The notes under the pieces are model-generated. The model made no database searches and was not told the origin of the DNA. It was given only the letters and a program-made list of their open reading frames with translations. A stretch of 64,000 nt of DNA from Eublepharis macularius (taxonomy: Eukaryota; Chordata; Lepidosauria; Squamata; Eublepharidae), in assembly GCF_028583425.1 (NCBI RefSeq), contig NC_072801.1:10498001-10562000 (forward strand), written 5' to 3'. The stretch's first letter is position 1; the number at the start of each line of letters is the position of its first letter. This document shows, piece after piece, positions 1-10,740 of this stretch. The position numbers were made by a program, and so were the translations under genes.

Positions 1-2626
1 TTGCATCATAGTAAAGTCTTAAATTGGGTAGTTGCATTCCGCCTCTTTGCTTTGCATCTTGTAAAACTTTCATTTTCACTCGAGGCTTCTTGCCTGCCCA
101 AACAAAATCTGATATTTTCCTCTGCCATTTTTCAAACTGCTTAGAGTCTCGGATAATTGGTATTGTCTGTAACAAAAACATTACTCTTGGTAACACATTC
201 ATTTTAACTGCTGCAATCCTTCCCAGCCATGACAAATTCAATCTATTCCATTTGATCAAATCTTGCTCAATCTGAGTCTATAATTTTCCATAATTGTTTT
301 TGAATAGATCTATATTCTTTGCAGTCAGTTCAATTCCCAGATATTTCACCTTAGTTGTTACTTCACAATCCGTTATTTCCATTAACAGTTGTTGTTTTTG
401 CTTAGTCATATTTTTACATAATGTCTTTGACTTCTTTTTGTTGATATAAAACCCTGCCAAATCTCCAAACTCTTTAATCTTCTCTATCACTTTTGGCATA
501 TTCTCCATTGGATCTTCCACAATTAACATTATGTCGTCCGCAAATGCTCTAATTTTATAAGAAAAGTCCTTTATTTTTATTCCGCGGATTTCTTCATCTT
601 GTCGTATTTGTATCATCAAAATCTCCAGTACCAAAATGAATAGCAGCGGAGACAACGGGCAACCTTGTCTTGTTCCTTTACTTATAGTCAATTTCTTGGT
701 AGTCTCGTCATTGACCACAATTGCTGCATTCTGGTCTCTATAAATTTCTTTAACTGCTCTTATGAATTTTTCTCCCATTTGTAGCTTTTCCATAGTGGCA
801 AACATAAAGTCCCAGTTCAAGTTGTCAAACGCTTTCTCTGCATCAACAAAGAAGAAACCAACCTCTTTGTCACAACGCTTATCATAATACTCAATAGCAT
901 TAATCACTGTCCTTAAATTGTCTCTGATTTGTCTACCAGGTAAAAAACCTGCTTGTTCCTCCTCAATAATTTCCGAAAGCCACCCCTTCACTCTCTCTGC
1001 CAGTATCTTCGCAAAGATTTTATAGTCATTGTTAAGTAAGGATATAGGCCTGTAATTTTTCACATTAGTCGGATCTTGGCCCTCTTTAGGGATCAGTGAA
1101 ATGTTGGCTTCCTTCCAGGTGTCTGGAATCTGTTGATCCTTTAATACTCCATTGATCACTTCTTTTAGGAATGGTACCAGTTCATTGGCCATTGTCTTAT
1201 AAAATTTAGCTGTAAGTCCATCTGGCCCTGGTGCCTTTCCCAAATTTGTTGATTGTATTGCCATTTTTATTTCCTCATCCATTACTTCATTATTCAGTCT
1301 GTCTCTCCACGCTTCCGAGATTACTGGGAGCTTCATTTTCTCCAAATATGTCGCTATTGATTCTTTATTAACCACTTTCTTATTATACAATTTAGCATAA
1401 AATTTATAGAAGGCTCTACTAATGGATGTCTGTTCCAAATACGTTTTATTATCTTCGCATATTTTGTTTATTATTTTCTTTTCCTTTCTCTTTTTCAATT
1501 GCCATGCCAAATATTTCCCGGGTTTGTTTGCACCTTCAAACCCTTTTTGCTTCAGTCTTTTAAGATTCCACTCCAGTTCTTTATTGTTCATTGCTGTTAG
1601 CTGTTCTTGTAATATTTTAATGTCCTGGTAAATTTTCTTTTTCCCCGGTCTCTTCTTTAACTGTATTTCTTTGGCTTTTATTTTTTCCATAATCTCCTGT
1701 CTCTTCTCCTCTTTCTTTTTTCTGGCTCTTCCATTTAAGTCCATTAGTATGCCCCTAATTACCGCCTTGTAAGTGTCCCAAACCTTGTTGGTTGGTACTT
1801 CTTTATTCATGTTGTATTGTATGAAGAACTTTGTTTCTCTTCTAAGCATCTCCATATTCTCTCCCTCTTGAAGTAAATCCTCGTTTATTCTCCATCCTTT
1901 CCTTTTGCTCCTTCTCCCCAATTTCCACATAATTGGATTATGATCCGAGCCTACCATCAGCATTATTTCCACTTCCTTAGTCCATAACGCTAAGTCTTTT
2001 GAGGCCCAGATCATATCAATTCTCGATAATGTAAAGTGTCTTGCGGAGTAAAACGTAAATTGTCTACTTTTCGGATTTTGTCTTCTCCATACATCTTCTA
2101 AGGTTTCCTGTTGTATCAGTTCAAAAAACAACTTTGGTAGCAATCCTCTTTTCTTTTGTGCAGTTGATGATTTTTTGTCTAACTCCAAATTCGTCACTCC
2201 ATTGAAGTCTCCAGCCAGTATTATCTGATCATATGAAAGTTCATCTAGTTGCTTCCTTAAGTCCTCAAAGAAGCTTTCTTTTGCTCCATTAGGTGCATAA
2301 ATTCCAACTACCAGCACTTTCTTTAAATTCCATACGCATTCCACTGCTATAAATCTGGCTTCCACATCTTTCATTACAAACTTTGGCTGCAGCTCCTCTT
2401 TAATGTAAAGCACTACTCCTCTTTTTTTCTTATTAGAGGCCGCTGCAAAATCATTGCCCAATTTTTTTAATTTTAAATACTTTACATCTTGTTTTCGAAT
2501 ATGGGTCTCTTGCAAACAAACAATATCACATTTTTGTTTTAATAGCCAGTGAAAAATGCTTTTTCTCTTGTTCGGTGAATTAAGTCCATTTACATTCCAA
2601 GATATAACTTTACACTCCATAATCAT
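1..2626 (-). pseudogene. L1 ORF2 (endonuclease-reverse transcriptase), interrupted by a premature stop
   Basis: The first 782 codons are open. The N-terminal endonuclease shows SWNVNGLN, LQETH, AGDFNGV, SRIDMIW and GSDHNPIMW. The reverse transcriptase shows KAPGPDGLTAKFYK, NYRPISLLNNDYKI, QAGFLPGRQIRDNL, DAEKAFDNLNW, GTRQGCPLSPLLF and the catalytic AFADDIML. A TAG codon at 278-280 ends the frame, but the same frame continues with L1-like coding sequence (for example WNRLNLSWLGRIAAVK) to the window edge. The lesion is therefore a single in-frame nonsense codon, not a frameshift. Usual L1 ORF2 length is about 1250 residues, so the C-terminal part lies outside. The start ATG overlaps the ORF1 stop by 4 nt. 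Confidence 0.9.
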
Positions 2627-3399
2627 AATCTTGTTGCTGGTAAGTCCTTTTCATTGTCTCTTATAAATCGCTCCATCTCTCGTTCCGATCTGATGCGTCT
2701 TTTGGCCCCTCCAAATTCAAAGGACACTCCCTCTGGTAGTTCCCATCTGTACCTGATTTTCATGTCCTTCAAAATCTGAATCAGCGCCTTATATTTTTTC
2801 CGGTCCAGTAACACCGATCTGGGTATTTCCTTCATAATGATAATCGTCTTGCCGTCAATCTCCAATGGATCTTGAAACTGTTTAGTCACAATCTTCTCTT
2901 TCATATTTCGGGTCGTAAATTGCACAATCACATCTCTTGGTAGTTTCCTCTGGGTCGCAATTCTTGAATTTACACGATATACCACGTCCAGGATAGCCAC
3001 AACTTCCTCCTCCTCCTTCCCCAGGTATTCAGCTAACACCTCCGTCATCTGTTCTTGCGCTGTTTTTTCTTCCACTTCCGGCAAACCGCGAAATCTTAGC
3101 TGCTTCTCCATGTGTTTGCTTTCCGCAACCGCCATTCTCCCCTTCATCAGCCTCATCTCTGTTAGTTGCGTGTCAGTTAAGTTCTCCACCGCGCCTTCTA
3201 CTGCTTTAACTCTCTGCTGTGTTCCTTGCAGTTCATTTTGCATTATTTCCATACCTTTCTTTACTTCTGACAGCTCACTTTTCACTGTCTGTTTAACCTC
3301 TTTGATCAGCTCCGGTTTAATGTCCTTAAGTTCTTTGATCACTTCTAAGAGTTTTTTGTCTAGATTCTCTATTGCCGATTGCCACTCTTTTTTCGACAT
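2623..3399 (-). CDS. L1 ORF1 protein (RNA-binding chaperone)
   Basis: This 258-residue ORF starts MSKKEWQSAIENL and lies 5' of L1 ORF2. The first 110 or so residues are rich in Lys, Glu and hydrophobic heptads (KELKDIKPELIKEVKQ and following), as expected for the trimerising coiled coil. The middle part (about 115-200: ESKHMEKQLRFRGLPE, then RKLPRDVIVQF) resembles the RRM-like Transposase_22 core, and the C-terminal part (IRYRWELPEGVSFEF) the C-terminal domain. ORF1p binds L1 RNA to form the RNP used in retrotransposition. The TGA stop overlaps the ORF2 start as ATGA. The frame is intact, but activity of this copy is not implied because ORF2 is interrupted. Confidence 0.88.
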   Translation of the reverse strand: MSKKEWQSAIENLDKKLLEVIKELKDIKPELIKEVKQTVKSELSEVKKGMEIMQNELQGTQQRVKAVEGAVENLTDTQLTEMRLMKGRMAVAESKHMEKQLRFRGLPEVEEKTAQEQMTEVLAEYLGKEEEEVVAILDVVYRVNSRIATQRKLPRDVIVQFTTRNMKEKIVTKQFQDPLEIDGKTIIIMKEIPRSVLLDRKKYKALIQILKDMKIRYRWELPEGVSFEFGGAKRRIRSEREMERFIRDNEKDLPATRL

Positions 3400-4316
3400 C
3401 GTGGGGCTTGCCTTGGCTCGCTCCCACGAGTCCGCCCTCTTCCTTAACTCCGTGGCGTGAAATTAAGCGTCTTTTTAATTTTTAATTTAAATGTCCCAGT
3501 CTTTTTGCAAAGAAAAAACTTTTAAAGAATCCAAAATGTCGGGCGTCTTTTCTCTATGGTTCTTCTATGGTTTTTGTAATTCAGAATGGCTTACTTCCTC
3601 TTCCGCTGAAGCCGCAGCTTTTCCCCTTTCAAAGATGGCGATTCCCTTCTTCCTGCCCTCCGGCATGGGCCGCTTCTCTCCAGCAACTCTATTGTTATTA
3701 CGTACTTCCTGTTTCCTGACTTCCCGCAGTAGCTCTCGCGATGGCAGAATTTTCTCACAGCTCCATAACCGCAAGTATTCAAAACAATAGTCTTAATTCT
3801 TTAATAACTTCTTTAAACTTAGTCTTTTTTCTGTTTCGACTCTTGCCGAGTCTTCTCCCCGTTATAATTAGCCTGTTGCAGTTTTAAAATCAACTTTTAA
3901 TCTTCTTTACTTTTAACAATCTGTCCCGTATCAGGAGATAGTGATCTTTACCTTCCCATTCACTTTCTGTGGGTTGTAATCACTGTTTCGATCTTCGTTT
4001 CTCCTCCACTCCTCTTTCCCCTGTTGAAGCTTGGGTACGTAGGTCTTATGCCAACCGCATTGGCCCCGAAACTGCCGCAGAGATCTTTGCCGACCTGTCA
4101 CAGGGTGGGACCTCAAGGGTCGTGAGGGGGCCCGTCGCGTGGAGCCCCCCCTCGCCCGAGATCAATGCGCCCTGAGGTCTTGAGCGTTCTTTGCCTGCTC
4201 TCCGCCTGAGAGCAGTCGGCCGCGGGCTGTTTTGCCCCCGCCAGCCGGTTAAAACGGCAGTCCGGTCAGCTCCGCAGTTGGAGCTGCGTCAGACCTCCAT
4301 AAATCCCAAACCGGAA
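3400..4316 (-). promoter_or_regulatory. L1 5'UTR and probable internal promoter
   Basis: About 900 nt lie upstream of L1 ORF1 with no long ORF of their own. The distal part (about 4030-4316) is rich in G, C and CpG, whereas the part next to ORF1 is mixed. L1 elements use an internal promoter in this position. The role is inferred from position and composition; no specific factor site is claimed. Confidence 0.55.
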
Positions 4317-5744
4317 GTCCAGGCTGCTTCAGATATCAATTTCTCACTTGAATGCACATAGATTTTTTCTCAGGCACACACACAGTTTGCCTGCTTTAGA
4401 TAGAATGAATGGGTTTCTCTCAGAAACACAGAGTTCAGATTTCCACACAGGTTATATTTCTCTCAGAAGTCCAAGTAGGGGAAAGATCAGGGGTTTGCGC
4501 TTCCCTTAAACAGAAACTGGCACACAAGGCTTGTGGAGATTCAAAATGAAACAGAAGATTTATTTACAAGGAGGTAAAATAAGAAGGCATGTAGGCAGGT
4601 GTTTAAAACTGAAGTAATGTAGAGGTTTATAAACTGAACACTTCACTGGTGTGAGGCACAAAACAGTATGGTTCTTAAGTTGCTGGCTTGTATGAGAGAT
4701 GTTTGTGTTATCAGACTTAAAAGTTGTTACAATAAGCTCTTTCTGAGGTTGGCATTCCTTCAAGTCAGGTGCTCCTATTTTCACACACACACACACTCGC
4801 GCGTGCGCACACACAACATGACTTCCCCTTTTCTGCAGTCCTTAGGATACTCCACTGAATCAAACCCTTTCAAGATACTGCGAAGGCATTATAGTTATGC
4901 CCCAGCTATAACCCTGTTCCTGTGGCCGAATTATCAAATTTATAATCAAATTATAAAGTAATATGCAATCATTTTCAAATTTACAAGACTGAGATATCTT
5001 ATACAGTTTATCTGTTATAAGCGAAATAGTTTCCCCATTTCTCTTCAAATTTTTTAATTGGCCTTCCAAGGAAAAGTTAGATGGTTGAGGCCCTGTTCTT
5101 CGATTTTCAGATAGTTCCACTTTGCAGTATATGAAAGGCGATAAAATAATAACAACAAAGAATATTGGAATTCACTAAGTAAACCCCATGCATAATGAAC
5201 TGTTAATCTATTCCCCAATTCCCCACACTGGAGGGGAGGGAGGAGAGAAATAATTCCTTCATCCATTTATTATATTTTTAGCTTACTTTTCAGTCTTAAT
5301 TAATTTCCACATCTGCTCAGAGGAACAACAGAAGACACAAATGACACATCACAGTCCTAACGTGAATTAGTTTTTAGGAATGGGACGAAGAGGCAGGGGA
5401 CAAGACAGTGCCACGGACAGATGTGGAGTACGTAGAGAGAGGAATGTTTTCAACCCTGCAGTCAAGAAGCCATGAGACAAAAGGGCAGCAAAGCTCCGAG
5501 GATTACAAAGTGATTCTTAATAGCTGCCTTTGTTGATAACAGAGTTAGATAGGTTCCCGCCCCGCCCCGCCAACAATTATTTGATTTTTGTATGTCCAGG
5601 GGAGGGGCAGGGAAAACCTGCTTTTGGAGGAGGACAGGAGAGTACTTTGCAGTGGATTGATAGTGAGAGAGGAAAGATTAACTCCTGATTCCTCCCCCTC
5701 CTTTCTCCTGTGAAATTCCCTCCTTCCAAGATGGCTTTTCTTTT
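4317..5744. other. Intergenic stretch without recognised gene
   Basis: I see no coding similarity here. There is a short CA microsatellite at about 4780-4818 and a CCCGCC run at about 5560-5576. The first 250 nt, read on the minus strand, contain AATAAA-type signals and might be a decayed LTR, but I cannot name a family. Confidence 0.5.
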
Positions 5745-6110
5745 TCGTTTGTTTTACGTCATTTATTGTCCGCCTTTCTCACTGAGACTCAAGGCAGATT
5801 ACACAGTGTGAGATAAGTACAGTTAATATCAAGGACATTTCCATAAAATTGTCATAGAGTAAAAACACACAAGTTTACAAAGACAGAGCATTGGGGAGAA
5901 TCCAATATAGAGTGGAAGAAATGCTGAAACAGGACATAAGCAATTCTAGGGCTGACATTATACAACATGAAGCACAGGTAGCTCAAGGAGCACATATTTA
6001 AAACAACAGATAGTATGTAAGGCAACATAGTGGTGAAGTCTATGGTCCTTAACTTATTAGCTAAGCATCTGAGAACCTCTCCCTACAGTACAAAAGCCGT
6101 TTTGAATAAT
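5745..6110 (-). mobile_element. L2/CR1-group LINE 3' end fragment
   Basis: The stretch starts with the 3'-terminal signature seen in several copies in this window (on this strand: cctttctcactgagactcaa), followed by about 300 nt of 3'UTR. It matches, in reverse, 10400-10640 and 44640-45050. No ORF remains. It is a 5'-truncated retrotransposed copy. Confidence 0.75.
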
Positions 6111-7690
6111 TGTTTTGTGTCCTTTGCAGAAAGCTAAGAGAGTTGGAGGACCAGGGCATTGTTAGCACTCTCTGCATAGTTAGGCCTCAACTCTGAACAA
6201 ACTAGGAAAACACAGCTGGCTTTTAAAAATTCAGGAAGGTCCATTCCAGCCTGCCTGTTCCTGTATGACCAACAGGGCAATATTGCCTCCTGCTGGTCAG
6301 AGATGGAAGTTTGCACAGACAACATTCACCAAAGTAGGCGGCAGGTCCTTCATGCACTGGTGCCAGAAACTAAGCTGCCACAGGTATAGCTTTAACACAG
6401 TACCCCAGGTAAACCTATTGCCCTTTTCTTGCTCGTCATGCTGACAAAGGTGCTGGAATTCAAACTTAAAGTTGGGAACTTGGTCCCATTCCCTTTGCCA
6501 AAGAACCTCTGAATGCATCTTGTGACGATGAAAAGATGCTCATACGTTGCTTCGTCTTTGATAATCTCAGTTTGCAGCGAGGACCCCAGTTGGTGGAGTC
6601 CACAGCATAGTGATTATAACACATCCTGGAACAGCATTTGTTTAAACCTTGTTCGAGCAAAAAGGACAATGCCCAAAGCATCGCTCCAAGAGCCCACCCT
6701 GAACCACAAGCCAAGGAAGGGTTTTGCAATCCAGTCAAGCAGAACCTCAGCCCCAGTCCTCAGCAGAGCCCGAAGAAGACTCAAAACAACAGGAATGTTG
6801 GGATAAAGGCCAGGTTCCGTCGCCCCTCTGAGTCTCTCCCAACTAGGGTGTTTCCAGGCTGCAGAATTTCAGTGATGAGGATCAAATTGACCCCCAGCAA
6901 TGAGGGTGGGGGGAACTGGCGAAACTTAATTGTTTCCGCTGTCCTAGGACTCATCCATACTCTGGTTTTAACTCAGCCGTAGCAAGTTCAGTTGCTGTGG
7001 GGTATTTCACCATCCCTCCCGACACACACTTGCAATTTTTTGGAAAGTGAAATGTGTACTTTGAAGGTACGGGGTGTGTGTGTCATTTTTACCCCCACTC
7101 GCATTGAAAAAAGGAAAGTATAGGATGAAACTGATCAAACTAAATGTTCTCCCTGAACTTTTTGCTGCTCTTTTATTCCTGTACTGCCAGTTGCTGTCAT
7201 ACTCAATAAAACCACCGACATTTACTTTCCTGTGACTTACTTTAGGATACGTCCCAACGGCTGAGGCACTTTCCAGCCCCAAGGCCTGATTTGTCCTATA
7301 AGAATACTGGCTTTGCCCCCATTCAAATTGTGCATGCGTTCTTGGATCCAAGTGCTGTACCCTTAGGGTCACTTTCCCTAAGACTCTCCTGGTCGAAAAT
7401 GCGGGCTGTTTGAAACCCTCTTCCTTCGTGGATTACTCTGTGCCTCTGATGGTAAATATACCCCAACCCCTCACTCTGTTCCAATCTCTGGCTAATTTCC
7501 TAGGACTTTGTGAGTTTGGGGAAACCGTTTAGTTGCTTCTTGTATTTTCTCTTTTAAATAAAATTTCTCTTTGACTTCGAGAACATCAGCCTTGAGTTTC
7601 CGTGGGGAAGGGACCCCATAACATTTTGTGGAAGATCTCACTTTGTTACCTTTCTTGCATAGCCTTCTCCTTGCCACTAATTCCCCTACT
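6111..7690. other. Intergenic stretch, no recognised gene
   Basis: Short open frames exist on both strands, but none resembles a known family. Base composition is unremarkable. Part of it could be older internal sequence of the Copia element that follows, but the reading frames are not recognisable as such. Confidence 0.45.
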
Positions 7691-8041
7691 CGCAAGAAGT
7701 CCCGTTCAGGTAACAAATGAAACTATATCTGTAGTTATGTTTGAGGACAATCACACGTGTATTGCCATATACAAAGGAGAAAGTACCAAAGCAAGAAGCA
7801 GATCTATTGGACTTAAATGTGAACTTGTGAGAGAGATGTACCAAAAGGGACTAATCGAGACTGAACATTGCCGCACAGAAGAAATGGTGGCTGATATCCT
7901 GACTAAGCTACTGTCTAAAACAAAGTTTGAATATCTTCGTGAAATGTTGAATATGTTTGAGCCTAATGCTGAGATAAAGGATGAATAATGTTTGTTAGAT
8001 ATGGATGCATAATGACTTCCATGTTAGACCTTAAGAAGGGA
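7691..8041 (+). pseudogene. Copia (Ty1-type) retrotransposon, C-terminal RNase H remnant
   Basis: The plus-strand frame from about 7706 to the stop at 7986-7988 reads as the end of a Ty1/copia polyprotein. MFEDNHTCIAIYKG matches the EDN-x-x-C-I-A block, and TEEMVADILTKLLSK followed by KFEYLREMLNM matches the family's terminal block (ADILTK-x-L-x-K-x-x-FE-x-LRE). Integrase, reverse transcriptase and gag are absent upstream, so this is a 5'-deleted copy. The short interval between the stop and the LTR (7989-8041) ends in a purine tract typical of a polypurine tract. Copia elements are sparse in amniotes, so the fragment is notable. Confidence 0.82.
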
Positions 8042-8276
8042 TGCTGGAATATAGGTTGCAAGGTCTGACATTCAGTCATTATGGGGTTAATGTGTTTACT
8101 CAGTGTTCTGTTGTTTGTAATTGGGTATTTAAAGTGGAACAGACAGAAGGGTAAGAACAGCTCCCTGGCAGGTGATGATGAGGAAAGAAGGCAATGGACC
8201 AGAGACCACAACTGCCCTTGACTTTGCTCCCAAACAACTGCAGAGACTCTGTCCTTCATCTTAGGAGTTCTCAGCA
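8042..8276 (+). repeat. Probable 3' LTR of the Copia remnant
   Basis: The 235-nt segment follows the purine tract at 8031-8041 directly. It begins TGCTGGAATATAGG and ends TCTCAGCA, giving the 5-bp terminal inverted repeat TGCTG/CAGCA expected of an LTR. A TATTTAAA box-like site lies inside (about 8127). The size fits Copia LTRs. The 5' LTR is missing, so identity between LTRs cannot be used as proof. Confidence 0.65.
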
Positions 8277-8960
8277 TCCATAAATGGATTTATTGAATTT
8301 GCTATGTTTTATACCCTGCCTTTCTCGGTGGAAACAATAATGAGGGAGGTGCCTCTGGAAAAGGGTGGCTGTGCAGGCTGTTAACAACCTGCTTCATTTG
8401 CCTGAAGTTTAAGCTCCCTGAAACAGTATGAAGCAAGTGAGAAAAAAAGGACTCACAGCCAATTACCGGCTGTTCCAAAAATCCCTGCATGAGCGACCAG
8501 CTGCTCTTCTTGGCTTTGAGCAACCAGCTCCTCTCACCCTGTGCATCTCCCCCACCCATAACAAACATTTCTTTAGCCAGGAGATGGCACCACAGGACCA
8601 CTTTTCGAAAGTCCTTGGAAGAAGAAGTATAAAACTCTCAGGTTGTTAGCTGCAGAATGCATATGCCTTCCCAAACTCTTTCGTGGAGTTGTTTTTTCCC
8701 TGTTCTGTATTACATATTCAATATTAAACACTGGAAAATCTTCAGAAATCTCATATCCTGAAAACACAGCAGTTGTGGCATTCATTTGCAGGAAAGCCCT
8801 CGGCAAAAGAAAAAAAAATCCCTTCGAAAGCCATGTCAACCTTGACAGGCTAACAGCTTCTCCTGAGCCCAAACATGCAGCTGTTTCCCCAGACACTGAT
8901 GAAACTCTCAGTTTACACCCTCCACCTTCATTATCTTTAGTGACAGTGGAAATGGTTTAA
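8277..8960. other. Intergenic stretch, no recognised gene
   Basis: No convincing coding region. The first 70 nt (tttataccctgcctttctc) look like the tail of a tRNA-derived SINE on the minus strand. The rest is unassigned. Confidence 0.4.
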
Positions 8961-9120
8961 CGGGATTATTTTAGTGCTGCTCTGTACTTGTATTTTTAAA
9001 TATTTATATTGCATTTATTGCGTTTTAACTGTAAATTTTAATTTGTATAAATGTAATCCACCCTGAGCCTGCCAATGTGGGGAGGGCAGAATAGAAATCG
9101 AAATAAATAAATAAATAAAA
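8961..9120 (+). mobile_element. L2/CR1-group LINE 3' tail
   Basis: AT-rich 3'UTR ending gtaatccaccctgagcctgc, then a GGGAGGGC block and an AAAT microsatellite tail. The same block ends the copies at 39720-39790 and 47105-47170. Only the tail survives. Confidence 0.7.
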
Positions 9121-9645
9121 TCTTGAAGGACATTGTACTCCCCTCTCGAAGTTTGTCTGACCGTTGCAGACATGGTTAAGAGCCATGGGGTTATACTGGA
9201 TCCAGCACCACTACTAGAAAAACAAGTTAATGCAGCTGCAAAAAATGCTTTCTACAACCTCACTTTAGCCCGTAAGATGGCTTCTTACCTTGACACCACC
9301 AACCTGGCCCCTTGGATCCATGCTATGGTAACATGAAGACTTGACTATTGTAATGCACTATACATGAACACCCCGCCCCATTCTGCAGTCACCTTGAACT
9401 GAACACAGTAACTGATCAGTTACTGTGTTCAGTTCAAGGCATTGGTTATTACATACAAAGCTCTTCATGGCCTTGGTTCAGCACATCCATGGGACCACTT
9501 CTCCCTATGTTCCTCCACGGCAGCTTAGCTCATCTGATCAGTGTCTCCTGCAGGTGCCACCCTGCACATGGGCGAAATCGACAGCAGCCTATACACAAGC
9601 TTTCTCTGTGGTTGCCCCTACCCTGTGGAACAGCCTGCCTGAGGC
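9121..9645 (+). mobile_element. L2-type LINE fragment, end of the reverse-transcriptase ORF
   Basis: Translated pieces match the C-terminal part of L2-type ORF2: VILDPAPLLEKQVN, then ATW-type SYLDTTNLAPWIHAMVT, RLDYCNALYMN, and after a gap ALVITYKALHGL-like sequence, SPYVPPRQLSSSDQCLL and AFSVVAPTLWNSLPE. About 60 residues normally found between DYCNAL and ITYKAL are missing, and a perfect palindrome sits at that junction (9392-9439). The copy is split at 9646 by a DNA-transposon-like insertion and continues at 10371. Confidence 0.82.
9392..9439. repeat. Perfect 48-bp palindrome
   Basis: Two 24-nt arms (9392-9415 and 9416-9439) are exact reverse complements with no spacer. The right arm is the genuine L2 sequence (cagttcaaggcattgg continues into coding); the left arm is its inverted copy and replaces deleted L2 sequence. 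Confidence 0.95.
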
Positions 9646-10370
9646 ACGAACCCAAAAAAATTAACGAACCAGCGGTTCATGGTTCGGTGCCGACGATGAA
9701 CCCAAACCAGCGAACCGCAATGAACATTTCCTGCTGACGAAGCAGTTTAAGGTTCATGGGCGTCAGAACGGCCCCCATTGGACTTAAGAGAGCCCATATT
9801 CCCAGGGAGTGTTTGGCAGGCTCTCTTCCAGCCAGTACCCAAATTTGGTCAAGATTGCAATAGGGATCTTGGAGTTATACCCTCTCCAATCCGAGGCCCC
9901 CAGGAAACTCCCATTCAGTACAATTAGAGCCACTAGTTGATGTTGGCCCAGTGTACAAGGGGTTGGCCGTCAGAACTGCCTATCAGGGTTTGCAGGGATG
10001 AGATTGGGGTGCCCATGGCTACAGAACACCCCCCTTTCCCCTCCCTCCCCCGGGTGTCTTCTCCCATGTAACCAATTGTAACCAATTTGCAGCTCCATGG
10101 TTGGAAGACCTGCCGATCAAGGTAAGCTAGGCTTCGATTCAGGTTTCCAGGGCGACAGGAGTGCAGAGTTCAGGCATTTCCCCAGCTCTGTTTCCAAGGG
10201 AACTGATTGATGGTGCCTGGCTGTCTGGCTTCACGAACCGCGGCCAAACACAACGAACCGGGCTTCCAAGAACCATGGCCATGGACCCTCACGAACCGCC
10301 GGTTCGCAAACAGACAATCAGGCGGTTCATGGGGTTTTTTGGTTCATAATGTGGTTCGTACCCATGTCTA
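9646..10370. mobile_element. DNA-transposon-like insertion with GAACC/GGTTC-rich ends
   Basis: This 725-nt block interrupts an L2 copy: the L2 text breaks at gcctgaggca and resumes at gtcaggagagcccccac, which is contiguous in the related copy at 44586-44622. Both ends are full of GAACC/GGTTC motifs in opposite orientation (left: aacgaaccagcggttc; right: gaaccgccggttcg), and the right end reads TAGACATGGGTACGAACC on the minus strand. There is no transposase ORF, so it is non-autonomous. The family is not identified. Confidence 0.65.
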
Positions 10371-10740
10371 GTCAGGAGAGCCCCCACTCTCCTGGCTTTC
10401 CACAAAGAATGCAAAACGGAATTATTCAAAAAGGCTTTTTACTCAGATAGGTGGGCAGTATTGTAGGGACAGGGTCTCGGATGCTTCGCTAATGAGTTGG
10501 GACCATAGACCGCACCACTATGTTGCCTTACATATTATCTGTTGCTTTAAATATGTACTCCTATATACTACCTGTGCTTCATGTTGTCTAATGTCAGTCC
10601 TAGAAGTGATTATGATCTGTTTCAGCATTTCTTCAATTTAGCCATTGCATCGAAATCAGCAATTCTTCAATTCAGCCATTACATCGAAATCTTTGGATTT
10701 GATTCCTGAATAAAGCCTTTCAACCAAGATTATGGATTTC
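10371..10740 (+). mobile_element. L2-type LINE fragment, continuation after the insertion
   Basis: Continues the split copy: the end of the ORF (lsflaFHKECKTELFKKAFY-like sequence, with aaaaaggctttttactcag) and a 3'UTR that matches 44640-44840. The terminal tail is degraded near 10640-10740. Confidence 0.75.

Larger units (their letters stand above)
1..4316 (-). mobile_element. L1-type non-LTR retrotransposon, 5' end present, 3' end beyond the window
   Basis: Read on the minus strand, the element has a GC-rich 5'UTR (about 3400-4316), ORF1 (2623-3399) and ORF2 (from 2626 downward to the window edge). ORF2 starts with an AP-type endonuclease and continues into a reverse transcriptase, the L1 order. 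The 5' end is placed near 4316 because the CpG-rich leader stops there; no flanking duplication could be checked because the other end is missing. ORF1 is open and ORF2 has only one visible lesion, so the copy is fairly young. Full length up to the leader sets it apart from the many 5'-truncated LINE fragments in this window. Confidence 0.9.
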
